DNA from: Niastella populi | Lineage (GTDB): Bacteria > Bacteroidota > Bacteroidia > Chitinophagales > Chitinophagaceae | DNA: 64,000 nt | Assembly (NCBI RefSeq): GCF_002078015.1 | Contig: NZ_LWBP01000204.1 | Location: 20,055-84,054 of the forward strand | Direction of reading: 5' to 3' | Shown: piece after piece, positions 31,150 to 41,596 of the stretch | Position numbering within the stretch: the first letter of the stretch is position 1 | Layout: each line of letters begins with the position of its first letter | Position numbers and translations under genes: made by a program | The notes under the pieces: generated by a model | The model's input: only the letters and a program-made list of their open reading frames with translations | Database searches by the model: none | What the model was told of the DNA's origin: nothing

Positions 31150-33339
31150 CTAAGCCGGTACTTTCCGTTCCGGCTCGCGGTCCCAGAAGCGGTGCTTCGA
31201 CACGGCTGCTATGAATTGCTTCGACAGCGCTGCCATGTCATTATGTATGATGAGGCCTTCGTCCACAGCTTTATTATCTGTAGTTGGTTCCGTTGGCACC
31301 CTCCGGGCAAAATATGTTTGTTGTAAAACAGTTGCTGCATCACTATCGGCGGCAATGGTTTTACAATGTTTAAATGCTTCATTTAAGAAATGTATAGCCT
31401 GTGGGTCTTTGGCCAGTGAACCTATGCTGTTGGCGCCGCCTGGCACATATACCGCATCATAAAATACCGAAGCGGCGGTAAGTAAACTTTTATTTACCGG
31501 TATAATGGTATTGTTCTGGCCCGTGATTGTTCCCAGCCGCGGACCAATCAGTTCTACCACGGCACCCTGGTCGAGCAGCATATCCTGCATGGTTACAACC
31601 GAATCGTCGTTTACTCCTTCATCGACCAGGAAGGCGATCTTCCGGGTTTTGATAGAATCTTTCACCGTATTGGCCATGCTGAGTGCAGCCGATTTGTCAA
31701 CTGAACTTTTTACATCAGTCAATGGTTCAAAATCTTCGCTGTTGCCATCGGCGGGTACGCTTTTGTTGATGGGTCTTTCCGGTTCGGGTACGTTCAGGCC
31801 CAGATTGCGCGCCACGCGATTGGCGAGCCCCATATCAACCAACGACAAAATGCCCAGCATGCGTTCGCGAACTTCCTTGATCTCCACTTTACCCAGCTCA
31901 AATGAAAAAGCATCTACCATATGATCTTTTTCGGGATCAGATTGAGAGTTATAAAACAATTTGGCCTGGCTGAAATGATCGCGGAAGCTTTTGCTTCTTG
32001 CTCTTACCTTGCTGGCGTCTATTCGTTCGGCATAGGCAGTAAATCCGCCCTGCAGTTTACCCGCCTGGAAGGGGCAGCCGCTGCCAATGGAATTGGGATG
32101 GTAACTTGTTTTCCCTACATTTATCTGCTGCCGCATATACCCGTCGCGCTGGTTGTTGTGTATGGGTACAATGGGTCGGTTGATAGGTATTTCATGAAAG
32201 TTAGGTCCGCCAAGGCGAATCAGTTGGGTATCGGTATAGGAGAATAAACGTCCCTGCAACAATGGGTCATTGGTAAAATCGATGCCGGGTACAACATTGC
32301 CAATATGAAAAGCCACCTGTTCTGTTTCTGCAAAGAAATTATCCGGGTTACGGTTCAGCGTGAGTTTGCCAATGCGTTTTACCGGCACCAGTTCTTCGGG
32401 AATGATCTTGGTAGGATCGAGTAGATCGAACTCGAATTTGTGTTCATCTTTTTCGGGCACTACCTGTATACCCAGTTCCCATTCGGGATAGGCGCCGCTT
32501 TCAATGGCTTCCCACAGGTCGCGGCGATGAAAATCAGGGTCTTTACCTGAAATATTCTGCGCTTCATCCCATGCTACGGAGTGAACGCCCAGCAAAGGTT
32601 TCCAGTGAAATTTTACAAAATGGGCGATGCCGGCATCGTTCACGAGGCGGAAAGTGTGTACGCCAAAACCTTCCATCATACGATAGCTGCGCGGTATGGC
32701 GCGGTCGCTCATCAGCCACATGATCATATGGGTGCTTTCGGGCATCAGTGAAATAAAATCCCAGAACGTATCATGCGCCGATGCTGCCTGCGGCATTTCA
32801 TGATGCGGTTCCGGTTTTACGGCGTGTATGAGGTCGGGGAACTTTATGGCGTCCTGTATAAAAAAAACCGGCATGTTATTGCCTACCAGGTCGAAATTGC
32901 CTTCCTCGGTATAGAACTTCACCGCGAAACCGCGTACATCGCGGGCGAGGTCGGTTGAACCGCGGGAACCGGCCACTGTTGAAAAACGAACGAATACGGG
33001 TGTTGCAACGGAAGTGTCGGTCAGGAACCTAGCTTTGGTGAGGCCCGCCTGTGATTCATATAATTTAAAGAAACCATGTGCGGCTGATCCTCTTGCATGA
33101 ACGATGCGTTCGGGTATGCGCTCATGATCGAAATGCGTCATTTTCTCCCGGAAAATAAAATCTTCCATCAGTGTGCTGCCGCGTTCGCCGGCTTTCAATG
33201 AATTCTGATCGTCATTGATCTTTACACCCTGGTTGGTGGTCATTAACTGAGCATCGGATCTTTCTTTGTCAGGATTGAGGTCGGCATCTTTTTTTGTTTC
33301 GGCCGACTCTGCCGCAGGTTTGTTCTTTTTTACTGGCAT
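31150..33339 (-). CDS. katE: Large-subunit catalase HPII
   Basis: The 729-residue clade 2 haem catalase destroys hydrogen peroxide. The distal histidine H81 is in [14 protein letters not shown], haem-pocket residues are in [21 protein letters not shown], and the proximal tyrosine Y368 is in RLFSYTDTQ. The C-terminal ~150 residues (from about 575, [16 protein letters not shown]) form the DJ-1/PfpI-like flavodoxin domain typical of HPII. The N-terminus is a charged tail ([16 protein letters not shown]) as in other large catalases. It stands beside the trehalose genes, so the area is rich in stress functions. Confidence 0.96.
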   Translation of the reverse strand: MPVKKNKPAAESAETKKDADLNPDKERSDAQLMTTNQGVKINDDQNSLKAGERGSTLMEDFIFREKMTHFDHERIPERIVHARGSAAHGFFKLYESQAGLTKARFLTDTSVATPVFVRFSTVAGSRGSTDLARDVRGFAVKFYTEEGNFDLVGNNMPVFFIQDAIKFPDLIHAVKPEPHHEMPQAASAHDTFWDFISLMPESTHMIMWLMSDRAIPRSYRMMEGFGVHTFRLVNDAGIAHFVKFHWKPLLGVHSVAWDEAQNISGKDPDFHRRDLWEAIESGAYPEWELGIQVVPEKDEHKFEFDLLDPTKIIPEELVPVKRIGKLTLNRNPDNFFAETEQVAFHIGNVVPGIDFTNDPLLQGRLFSYTDTQLIRLGGPNFHEIPINRPIVPIHNNQRDGYMRQQINVGKTSYHPNSIGSGCPFQAGKLQGGFTAYAERIDASKVRARSKSFRDHFSQAKLFYNSQSDPEKDHMVDAFSFELGKVEIKEVRERMLGILSLVDMGLANRVARNLGLNVPEPERPINKSVPADGNSEDFEPLTDVKSSVDKSAALSMANTVKDSIKTRKIAFLVDEGVNDDSVVTMQDMLLDQGAVVELIGPRLGTITGQNNTIIPVNKSLLTAASVFYDAVYVPGGANSIGSLAKDPQAIHFLNEAFKHCKTIAADSDAATVLQQTYFARRVPTEPTTDNKAVDEGLIIHNDMAALSKQFIAAVSKHRFWDREPERKVPA

Positions 33340-33420
33340 AACTGTTTTATTTGGTTTTTACTTCGGCCGCCTAAGCTTTAGCGCAGCCGGGATGTTACCA
33401 TCACAAACTATTATGCCAGC

Positions 33421-33452
33421 AAAAAAATACCCGTGCATGATTATTGCACGGG
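33421..33452 (-). terminator. Terminator hairpin on minus strand, distal
   Basis: CCCGTGCA (33430-33437) pairs with TGCACGGG (33445-33452), followed on the minus strand by a TATTTTTTT tract. It is the second hairpin downstream of the minus-strand susD gene and probably a backup stop. Confidence 0.7.
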
Positions 33453-33549
33453 CATAAAAAAGGTAGAGGCAGGCCTACGTTCGTTTCATCAGCGTAATGG
33501 TGTTTATTGGCGGTTGATACGTGAATGGTGAACCGGCAGTCGTAAAATG

Positions 33550-33576
33550 AAAACCTGCCTGTTGAGTGCAGGCAGG
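33550..33576 (-). terminator. Terminator hairpin after susD
   Basis: CCTGCCTG (33554-33561) pairs with CAGGCAGG (33569-33576). On the minus strand it is followed by TTTTCATTTTA. It lies 44 bases after the susD stop. Confidence 0.7.
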
Positions 33577-33620
33577 CTTCCCTTAATTGTATTCCATTGG
33601 CAAATCAGCACATCAGCTAA

Positions 33621-35705
33621 TTATTTAAACCCGTATCCGTTCGTGACCACAGTCGATTTGGTGATCGATTCCGTTGGTATGGGGAATAAATAACGGGGCG
33701 GAACACCCGCGGTATAATACGCATCGGGGTATCCTTTAAAAATATTGCTTGTATACTGCGGTTCATTGGCTACAATATTGCTGCCCCAGGGTGTTACTTT
33801 ATATCCGTTCGCTTTCAGTGCCAGGCCTTCTGCACTTGTTGAATCAATGAATTTGAACAATCCCTGTATCGCAAGATTGCGGTTGCCCGATGAAGCGGTG
33901 AACTGGCTCCAGGCATCGGAGTTGCCCCGCCAGCCTGGGAAGCGCACGGGATATGTAGCATCGGTTTCCGCTACGGTGTTTTGGGTGGTGAGCATTTTCG
34001 TCATACCCAGTGAAGCTACGTTCACGCTCTTTGTATAAATATAACCGGGTATTTCATTGCCATTGGCGAATACATGATAATTCTTGTTCTTCAGGTCGTT
34101 CACCATTGCTATTTGTGCATCCCTTAATTCCTTTATTTTTTGAGGCAGTTTGCCATTCCTGATCAGGTCTTCACGGCGATACCCTTCACCGGCAAATTCG
34201 AGCTTGCGTTCCTGTAAGATGGCCTCTTTCAACGCATCGCCCGACAGGCCGCCGATATAAGCGGTTACCTTGCCGGCCTGGTCGGCACTGGCAAAAGCGC
34301 GTGCCCTAACTTTCGTCAACTCGGTTTTGGCTGCACCCTCATCGCCCAGTTCGGCATAGGCTTCCGATAACAACAGAATAACATCGGCCATCCGCATCAT
34401 CGTCCAGTTAACACCGGCCTGGCGCTGGCTTAATGTATACGGGTTAGGCATGCGGCTTTCGTCCCATTTGTTATTGGCCAAACCGCCTTTATCGCGTGAG
34501 CCGGGTGTAAAGTCGATCAGGACCTCAGAGCAGGTGCCTGAGTTGGCGGTAACGGCTACGGTTACGTCGCGACGCAGGTCTTTGGGATCGTAATCGCCAT
34601 AGTAAAATGAGGGATGCATGCGGCTTTGACCATATGCTTTATTAGGGTATGAGTTGGCGCTGCCTCCGTTCGAAGGGCGGCCGAATGCATAGGGCCGCTC
34701 GCTGAACTGGGCCTGCGTTTCTCCTATTTCAAACAACGACTCGGGGCTAACCACCAGGTTCATGTTGTATTGAAAATTCATCTGGAACGGGTTATTGTAA
34801 CCGGCGCCGCGGGAATCGGTAGTGATCAGGTATGCACTGGCGGCATTATCCATGGCAGCTTTCAGGTACGTTTTAGCCAGTTCATAATACTTTTTATAAT
34901 CGGTACGGCGAACGTATTTTGCTTCCCATTTTTCTGAACCCAGTTGGGTAAAGGTAACGGGACTATAATCAAAATTAGTGCGGCGTAAACCATAACCGCC
35001 TGCATACATGGCCATTTTACCGGCAAGGCCATACGCAAATGTTTGGGAGAACCTTTCTGCATTGATGCCGCTCTCCCCCAGTTTATACATCAGCGGCGCC
35101 ACTTTTGCCAGGCTGGCCAGTTCGCCGTCATAGATGAGATCGCGTGAAACAAGCTGCGCGGTATCGGTTTGTTTGGTTGAGGTAATTACCTGTTGGGTAT
35201 AAGGAACATCGCCAAAATAGCGAATGAGGTTATGGTAAACAAATGCACGGAAAACGGCGGCTTCGCCATACATCTGTGTCCAGTCGTTGGGTTTATTCTG
35301 CGCCACAGCCGCTTTGTATTCTTCTTTTTTGGCAATGGCTTCCAGGATCATATTGGCGCGGTTGGCAATTTTATACATATTGCCCCACATGTTCAATGAG
35401 CTGGCATAATCGAGCGCGATCTCTGAAGCGTATAAGCCTTCCGGTATGTGCCGCAACTGCGCATCGTATGCTTCGGGGTGTGTTTCGGCATCGGAGCCTA
35501 CGGCATCGATATCGTAGAACATACCGCCGTTGCTGGTGCGCCACAGATCGTAACAGCCTACCAGTGCGCCAAATGCTTCGCCGGTTGATGAAAAAACGAA
35601 CTCAGTATCTACAGCCGAACGTGATTCGGCGGTAAGAAAACTTTTTTTGCAGGCAATGATCCCTGTCAACAACAAGCCACTTACTATTAATATTATCCTT
35701 TTCAT
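33621..35705 (-). CDS. SusD/RagB-family outer-membrane lipoprotein
   Basis: The 694-residue surface lipoprotein has lipobox LTGIIAC with C19 as the lipidated residue. Typical SusD features are AVFRAFVYHNLIRYFGDVPY (TPR-like helices), NWTMMRMADVILLLSEAYAEL, AILQERKLEFAGEGYRREDLIRNG and a C-terminal PPRYLFPIPTESI. It should cap the SusC channel encoded 21 bases upstream and bind an oligomeric nutrient. At 694 residues it is longer than many SusD proteins (about 500-600), mostly from extra loops in the ligand-facing half. Confidence 0.93.
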   Translation of the reverse strand: MKRIILIVSGLLLTGIIACKKSFLTAESRSAVDTEFVFSSTGEAFGALVGCYDLWRTSNGGMFYDIDAVGSDAETHPEAYDAQLRHIPEGLYASEIALDYASSLNMWGNMYKIANRANMILEAIAKKEEYKAAVAQNKPNDWTQMYGEAAVFRAFVYHNLIRYFGDVPYTQQVITSTKQTDTAQLVSRDLIYDGELASLAKVAPLMYKLGESGINAERFSQTFAYGLAGKMAMYAGGYGLRRTNFDYSPVTFTQLGSEKWEAKYVRRTDYKKYYELAKTYLKAAMDNAASAYLITTDSRGAGYNNPFQMNFQYNMNLVVSPESLFEIGETQAQFSERPYAFGRPSNGGSANSYPNKAYGQSRMHPSFYYGDYDPKDLRRDVTVAVTANSGTCSEVLIDFTPGSRDKGGLANNKWDESRMPNPYTLSQRQAGVNWTMMRMADVILLLSEAYAELGDEGAAKTELTKVRARAFASADQAGKVTAYIGGLSGDALKEAILQERKLEFAGEGYRREDLIRNGKLPQKIKELRDAQIAMVNDLKNKNYHVFANGNEIPGYIYTKSVNVASLGMTKMLTTQNTVAETDATYPVRFPGWRGNSDAWSQFTASSGNRNLAIQGLFKFIDSTSAEGLALKANGYKVTPWGSNIVANEPQYTSNIFKGYPDAYYTAGVPPRYLFPIPTESITKSTVVTNGYGFK

Positions 35706-35726
35706 ATGAAGTCGTTTCGGTGGTTT

Positions 35727-38700
35727 TTAAAATTCAATATTTACGCCGGCAGTGAATGAACGGGCACGCGGGTAAGAACCCCAGTCGAGCCCAAGCGTTG
35801 GATACGCCGCATTACCCTGCGATGTATTCGTGTTCACCTCAGGGTCGAGACCGGGGTAGCTGGTTAACGTCAATGCGTTGTAAATAGCGCCGTAAATGCG
35901 AATGCGTGAAAGTTTTATTTTACTGATGAGGCTGGCTGGCAATGTATAACCAATGGTAACTGTATTCAAACGCAGGAAAGAGCCATCCTGAATACCGAGT
36001 GATGAAACCACCGGGTTTTCCTGGAAGGGCAGGAAGGTAGTGGCGTTTGCGTTCAGCGCCTTCAATGCAGCCGGGTCGGTAACCCGTACCAGTTGCCCGT
36101 TCTGGATGTCGTAGAGTTTATATGAGGTTGACAAATAGTTCAACCGGTTCCTGTACAAACCATCTTCTTTGCTGCCGGTAAAGGCTGCCAGGTAGTTGGC
36201 GTTATAGATCTGGTTGCCGTAGCTCCAGTTCCAGTTAAGTGCGAGGTCGAAATTTTTATAAGAAGCGTTGACATTGAAGCCGCCGGTATGTTTAGGCGTC
36301 ATATCGCCGATAGTGGTAACGTCTTTTTCATTAACTATGCCATCGCCGGTAAGGTCTTTGAATTTAACCACCCCGGGGTGCGCAACCTGTCCGCCGGGTT
36401 TGTTGGTGGTAGTGCCAAATACGGTACCGACAATACCGGCGCCGATATCTGGATTGTCGGCGCTTTTGTTCAACGTGTATACGCCATTGGCATAAGTGAA
36501 ATCATCGGTCGTATACCAGCCGTCGTACACATAACCGCGTACCTGCCCAACGGGGCTTCCAACCTTTAAGATATAATCACCGGTGTTGGGTTGTGTAACG
36601 GTTGAACCCCATTGCGATTTATATAAACCGGTAACGCCGGGCGCCAGTTGTTCAATCTTACTCCTGTTGAAGTTGATATTCATGCTGGCCGATAGTTTGA
36701 AGTCTTTGGCGTTAACGATGTCGCCGCCCAGAGATAATTCAATACCGCGGTTGCTGATGCTGCCCACATTCTCGATGCCGGTACCAAAACCCGAAATGGG
36801 ATTTAAGGTAGAAAGCAGCAGTACATCTTTGGTAGTGTTTTTATAAAGGTCGATGGTACCGTAAATGCGGTTCTGGAAAATTCCGAAATCGATCCCGAGG
36901 TTACGGGTGGTTGCGGTTTCCCAAACAAGGTTGGGATTGGCAAGGTTGCCCGATGTGGTATAACCGATCTGGCGGATCTCGTTTATACTCCATTGCGTAA
37001 GCCCGGTAGATGACCATTGCTGCCGCCATTCGTTGGGACTGATGCCGTCATTACCTACCGTACCAAATGAAGCGCGCAGTTTTAAGTTATTCAGCCAGGT
37101 AATGTCTTTCATGAATTCTTCATCCGATGTACGCCAGGCGAATGCGGCGGCGGGGAAATAAGCCCATTGTTTGGTTGGCGCAAAACGCGAAGAACCATCG
37201 GCGCGCATGGTGAAGGTAAACAGGTATTTATCGAGCAGCGTATAGTTGGCGCGACCGAAATACGAGTTGTATTTATTGGGGAACGAAACGCTGGAGCTGA
37301 TACCGAAGTTGACGATGGAACCGGTCATTGGCAGATAGCGGTCTATCATGGCGAAAGCCTGGTCGGCGTCAAAACCCGCCGGGTATTTGTTGCCCGTCAT
37401 GGTGGTTGCTTCGTTGTGGTTGTTCATTACTTCCTGTCCAACAACTACATTCAGGCTATGCGCTTCACCCAGTCCGGTTACGTTGTACGTCAATGTATTC
37501 ACCCAGCGATAGCCCCAGCCTTCAGAACTTGAAATGGAAGCGTTGCCGCCAAAGGTTTTATTGCCATCGGCATCGAGGTAGTTATTGTAAACGGCGCCCG
37601 ACCATGTTTTGCCCCGGTTGAAGAACCGGTTGTAACCGAACTCGCTTCTGGCCGTAAGCCCTTTTATGATGGTCCATGAAAGAGCGGCATTGGCGCGCAA
37701 CGATCTTTCCTTCGACAGCGGCAGGTAATCTTTCATGAGCTCAACCGGGTTGTACTGGTCCTGCAACAGCCTGTCGTACAAACCGATCTGTGTATTCTTT
37801 CTATCGTCGAGCTCGCCCAGCACATCACTGGTGGCAATGGGCCTGAACTGGTAGGAGGAAGAAAGTATAGACCCCTTGCCATTCGTGGTGCCTTCATTGC
37901 CCATCTTCTGAATATCTGCATAGCGGCCATCGAACGAGAAGGTAAGGTTGCGGGCAATTTTCTGATCTATCTTGAACAGGGCATTGGCGCGTTTGAACCA
38001 GCTGTTGATCTTCATGCCCTCATTATCGAGGTAGCTCAGGGTGAGCATGTACCTGGTTTTGTCGTTGCCGTTGCTGATGCTCAGGTTATGGTTATGGGAG
38101 AAAGAGTTGGAGTACGCTTCTTTTGAATAGTTGGTAGCGCCTACATTTTTATAATGGTCTATGCCTTCGGTATTGTTGTATTGGGCCGCGAAACTGCCAA
38201 TACCCCAGAGGCGTTCCCAGGCAGATGCGTAGGCATTGCTGATGCTTTTGGCATAGGCCCAGTTGTAGGCGATATAATCATAGGCTCCCATGGTTTCCAG
38301 ATATTTGGTGGCCTTGTTGTATTGCAGATAGTTATCGTAGCTGATGGTGAATTTGCCGTTTTTGCCGCTTTTTGTCGTAACGATCACAACGCCATTTGCG
38401 CCGCGGGCGCCATAAATGGCGGCGGAAGAGGCATCTTTCAACACGTCGATGCTTTCGATCTGCGAGGCGGGAATGTCGTTGATGTTCGAAACGGGAAATC
38501 CGTCAACGATGTACAGCGGTTCGTTGCTGTTGGAGATGGAACTGCCGCCGCGAACGCGCACCGACATCGCCGCATCGGGGCGTCCATCCTGGGCGGTAAC
38601 GCTTACGCCGGGAATTTTGCCCTGCAGGGCCTGGGCCGCATTGGCCACCGGAACTGCCGCCAGTTGTTTACCCGAAACGGAACCTACCGAGCCGGTAAGG

Positions 38701-39053
38701 TCTTTCCGTTTTACGGTTCCGTAACCGATAACCACCACTTCGTTCAAATTGGTAGTGGATGCTTTCAGAATAATGTCGATGTTGGTTTGCCCGTCGATCA
38801 GCGCCACTTCCCGGGTTTGCATGGTGCTATGGGTAATGACGAGGCTGGTTACGGTTTGCGGTAAAGTAATTTGGAAGGCGCCTTCGGTGTTGGTGGTGGT
38901 GCCCAACTGGGTGCCTTTGCCGGTGACGGTAGCCCCGGGAACCTGTTCGCCTTTGTCGTCTTTGACCGTACCGGTAATCGTTTTGGTTTGTGCCGTAGCT
39001 ACAGCAGCGCTACAGATCAGGAATAAAAGAACATAAATCGCTCTCATAAGCAA
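35727..39053 (-). CDS. SusC/RagA-family TonB-dependent outer-membrane transporter
   Basis: The 1108-residue protein has a signal peptide (cleavage near VATAQ), an N-terminal carboxypeptidase-regulatory-like domain (TITGTVKDDKGEQVPGATV, about 24-100) and the TonB-box/linker segment NLNEVVVIGYGTVKRKDLTG (about 102-121). The plug domain has the SusC hallmark IVDGFPV and DVLKDASSAAIYGARGANGV. A 22-strand barrel ends in SFTAGVNIEF. It imports the ligand caught by SusD using TonB energy. A start three codons later (MRAIYVLL) is possible. No glycoside hydrolase, sulfatase, ECF sigma or anti-sigma gene is adjacent. Confidence 0.96.
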   Translation of the reverse strand: MLMRAIYVLLFLICSAAVATAQTKTITGTVKDDKGEQVPGATVTGKGTQLGTTTNTEGAFQITLPQTVTSLVITHSTMQTREVALIDGQTNIDIILKASTTNLNEVVVIGYGTVKRKDLTGSVGSVSGKQLAAVPVANAAQALQGKIPGVSVTAQDGRPDAAMSVRVRGGSSISNSNEPLYIVDGFPVSNINDIPASQIESIDVLKDASSAAIYGARGANGVVIVTTKSGKNGKFTISYDNYLQYNKATKYLETMGAYDYIAYNWAYAKSISNAYASAWERLWGIGSFAAQYNNTEGIDHYKNVGATNYSKEAYSNSFSHNHNLSISNGNDKTRYMLTLSYLDNEGMKINSWFKRANALFKIDQKIARNLTFSFDGRYADIQKMGNEGTTNGKGSILSSSYQFRPIATSDVLGELDDRKNTQIGLYDRLLQDQYNPVELMKDYLPLSKERSLRANAALSWTIIKGLTARSEFGYNRFFNRGKTWSGAVYNNYLDADGNKTFGGNASISSSEGWGYRWVNTLTYNVTGLGEAHSLNVVVGQEVMNNHNEATTMTGNKYPAGFDADQAFAMIDRYLPMTGSIVNFGISSSVSFPNKYNSYFGRANYTLLDKYLFTFTMRADGSSRFAPTKQWAYFPAAAFAWRTSDEEFMKDITWLNNLKLRASFGTVGNDGISPNEWRQQWSSTGLTQWSINEIRQIGYTTSGNLANPNLVWETATTRNLGIDFGIFQNRIYGTIDLYKNTTKDVLLLSTLNPISGFGTGIENVGSISNRGIELSLGGDIVNAKDFKLSASMNINFNRSKIEQLAPGVTGLYKSQWGSTVTQPNTGDYILKVGSPVGQVRGYVYDGWYTTDDFTYANGVYTLNKSADNPDIGAGIVGTVFGTTTNKPGGQVAHPGVVKFKDLTGDGIVNEKDVTTIGDMTPKHTGGFNVNASYKNFDLALNWNWSYGNQIYNANYLAAFTGSKEDGLYRNRLNYLSTSYKLYDIQNGQLVRVTDPAALKALNANATTFLPFQENPVVSSLGIQDGSFLRLNTVTIGYTLPASLISKIKLSRIRIYGAIYNALTLTSYPGLDPEVNTNTSQGNAAYPTLGLDWGSYPRARSFTAGVNIEF

Positions 39054-39475
39054 GCTGTGTTTTAAACATGAGGAATAATAAGCCGGGGATTTGGTTGGGA
39101 GGGTGTTCCCCGAAAGGTGAAAGCATGAGGCGTGGAAAAGACACTACTTGTAAGAAGAGTATTCTTTCATACGGCTTTAGCAATTACCTGTTCAAAGCTA
39201 TTTTATCATGACGGGGAAGGGGTTCACTTATTGACCGAATAGGTTCAATTATTGGTAATGGAGGTATAATGCTGTCATTGAGACAGTTGTAGCCGCTTGT
39301 ATAGGTTGGAATGTTGACGGGTTGGCGGGGGAAAAGTTTTTCAGTTGTGCGTTATTCAGTTGGTAAGTTGGGAGGTTTAAACAAAAACAGGGCCCCTGAT
39401 AGTTTGTGGCGTACCATTAGCAACTATAAGTGGGTACCGCTACAAACTATAAAATCACGAGGTGGCTGCCTTTTT
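39054..39475. other. Intergenic region between susC and ligD
   Basis: These 422 bases hold no ORF that I support. The right end contains the inverted repeat listed at 39399-39450. The susC promoter must lie near the left end on the minus strand, but no exact -7/-33 pair was seen. Confidence 0.4.
39399..39450. repeat. Inverted repeat with ACAAACTAT core
   Basis: ATAGTTTGTGGCGTACC (39399-39415) is complementary, with one mismatch and one gap, to GGTACCGCTACAAACTAT (39433-39450). It stands 26 bases past the ligD stop, so it may be the ligD terminator. The word CACAAACTAT also appears between rfaE1 and the fructosamine kinase (near 12931) and before katE (near 33402), suggesting a dispersed family. 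Confidence 0.55.
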
Positions 39476-41539
39476 CTACCTGAATAAAGAATGTAGCTGC
39501 GCAATCGCTTTCTTCATATTGATCCCTTTCCCGAGCACCGGTTTAAAAATATCGCCCTGTTCCCTGATGCGGGCAACGGCATTGTGAATAGTATGGTCTT
39601 TCATCTTCAGTCCTTTTTTTACTTCGTCCCAGTGCAAAGGCATCGATACCGTAGCTCCGGGTTTGGGCCGTAAAGAATAAGCGGCGGCCAGCGTGGCCTG
39701 CGGGCGGTTCTGCAGAAAGTCGATATAGATTTTCCCTTTCCGGTCGGCAGTGGCGCGTTCAATACTGGTGAAACCCGGAATTTGTTCATGAACAATTGTT
39801 GCGATCAGCCGGCCAAATTCGCGGGAAGCCTCATACAAATATTTTGCGCCCAGCGGAATGTAAATATGTATGCCGGTTGAGCCTGATGTTTTGCAATAGG
39901 AGGGAATACCGGCGCTTTCCAGCACCTCATGCGTTACCTGTGCGGTTTTAATTACCTGCTCAAATGAATTCGTATCGGGGTCAAGATCGATGGCGCACCA
40001 GTCGGGGGTATCGGGTTTTTGTACGCGGCTGCTCCAGGGATTCATTTCAATGCAACCCAGCGATGCCATATACAGCACATCGGCTTCCCGGGTTGGTACC
40101 AGGAAACTTTTGTTAACTCCTTCGCTTGTGTAGGGAAAGGTATCGATCCATTCCGGTATTTTGCCCATAACATTTTTCTGGTAAAAACTTTCGCCTTCGA
40201 TGCCATTCGGGTACCGGTTCAGCGATTGCGGCCTGTCTTTGAGGTACGGCAATATCACCGGCGCCACCTGGTAGTAATAGTTCAGCATATCCCGTTTGGT
40301 GATCTTTTCTTTGGGCCAGTATATTTTGTTGAGGTTGCTGAATTTCAGGGTATGCCCGTTGATCAACCGTTCCTGTTGCTTCTCGCCCGGGTTCAGCAGC
40401 GTTTTGCGTTCGCCCGGTTGGCGGCGGGTGATTATTTTTTCTTTATGCAGAACAGATTCTTTTACAACTTTCGCGGTAGGTTTTGCTTTGTCTGCTTTCA
40501 CATCTTTTGCTTTTTTATCAACCCGCATGCCTTCGAACGAGGGGTGGCGCATAACGCCGTCGCTGGTGATCTCGGCAAACGATACCTCGCATACCAGTTC
40601 GGGTTTTAACCAGGTGGCAACCGCTTTCGGCGGATTGGGCCTGAACCGCGACGGTTTATTGTAATCAGGTTCCACATCGAACGGGCAGTTCTTTTGCACC
40701 AGCTTTTTAAACTGCTGCATCATGTCGCGTTGCACTTTATCGGTAAAACCGGTGCCTATCTTTCCCGTATAATGCAATTCTCCGTTTTCGTATACACCTA
40801 CCAGCAGGGAACTGAATAGTTTTCCCGAGCCTTCATTAAGCGTGAAACCGCCAATGACCACTTCCTGCCGTTTGGCGATCTTTATTTTCAACCATTCTTT
40901 CGTGCGAACGCCCGGCGTATACAGGCTATCGGCTTTTTTGGCAATAATGCCTTCTAGGTTCATTTGTTTTGCCACTTCGTAAAACGACGTGCCGGGGGCG
41001 TTGAAAGACTGGCTAAGCTGAATGCTTTCATTTTGAGGAAGTATTTCTTTCAGCAACTCCCTGCGTTGCTGCAGGGGCACATTGTATAACTGGCGGCCAT
41101 CGTACCACAACAGATCGAATACGTAATACAAAAGTTCACCGTCGGCCTCGCTGCGCCAGTTCTGCAGATCGCCAAAGCTCGATACGCCCTCTTTATTGGA
41201 AATAATTATTTCGCCATCGAGCACAGCGTGCATACCCAGTTGTTGCAGCGTAGCGGTTATGGGGTAGAATTTTTCGTTGAAAGATTTATTGTTACGCGAA
41301 ATAAGCGACACCTTGTTTTTGTTACAGATGGCTATAGCGCGGTACCCATCCCATTTAACTTCAAAAAGCCAGTTTGCGGCATCAAACGGTTTGTCAACCA
41401 GGGTGGCCAGCATGGGCGGAACCGTCAGCGGCAATTTGGCCGGTTCGCCTGCTTTTTTTCTACTTACGGCACGACCGGCAGTTTTCCGTTTTCGGGCCGC
41501 CGAAGCAGCGCTCTTTTTTCTATTGGAAATGGTGGCCAT
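39476..41539 (-). CDS. ligD: ATP-dependent DNA ligase D (ligase-polymerase form)
   Basis: The 687-residue non-homologous end-joining enzyme has, after a Lys/Arg-rich N-terminal tail (about 1-35), the ligase domain (about 38-345) with the adenylated lysine K62 in EVKWDGYR, DGEIII, and LEGIIAKKADSLYTPG, ending with the OB-fold PELVCEVSFAE. A basic linker leads to the primase-polymerase domain (about 394-687) with metal ligands D518 and D520 (AIDLDPD) and SGSTGIHIYIP. The phosphoesterase domain found in three-domain LigD proteins is absent, and no ku gene is in the window. It may perform NHEJ in stationary phase with a Ku encoded elsewhere. Confidence 0.93.
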   Translation of the reverse strand: MATISNRKKSAASAARKRKTAGRAVSRKKAGEPAKLPLTVPPMLATLVDKPFDAANWLFEVKWDGYRAIAICNKNKVSLISRNNKSFNEKFYPITATLQQLGMHAVLDGEIIISNKEGVSSFGDLQNWRSEADGELLYYVFDLLWYDGRQLYNVPLQQRRELLKEILPQNESIQLSQSFNAPGTSFYEVAKQMNLEGIIAKKADSLYTPGVRTKEWLKIKIAKRQEVVIGGFTLNEGSGKLFSSLLVGVYENGELHYTGKIGTGFTDKVQRDMMQQFKKLVQKNCPFDVEPDYNKPSRFRPNPPKAVATWLKPELVCEVSFAEITSDGVMRHPSFEGMRVDKKAKDVKADKAKPTAKVVKESVLHKEKIITRRQPGERKTLLNPGEKQQERLINGHTLKFSNLNKIYWPKEKITKRDMLNYYYQVAPVILPYLKDRPQSLNRYPNGIEGESFYQKNVMGKIPEWIDTFPYTSEGVNKSFLVPTREADVLYMASLGCIEMNPWSSRVQKPDTPDWCAIDLDPDTNSFEQVIKTAQVTHEVLESAGIPSYCKTSGSTGIHIYIPLGAKYLYEASREFGRLIATIVHEQIPGFTSIERATADRKGKIYIDFLQNRPQATLAAAYSLRPKPGATVSMPLHWDEVKKGLKMKDHTIHNAVARIREQGDIFKPVLGKGINMKKAIAQLHSLFR

Positions 41540-41596
41540 ACATCAAACGCTAAATTTTTATGCCATGCCGGGCATAGTTTTTTAGCGCCTATTCCT

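Noticed and set aside
38154..38864. 236-codon ORF on the plus strand
   Set aside because: Antisense to the plug domain of SusC, Gly/Val-rich, with no family match.
40019..40609. 196-codon ORF on the plus strand
   Set aside because: Antisense to ligD and rich in aromatic residues; a shadow ORF.
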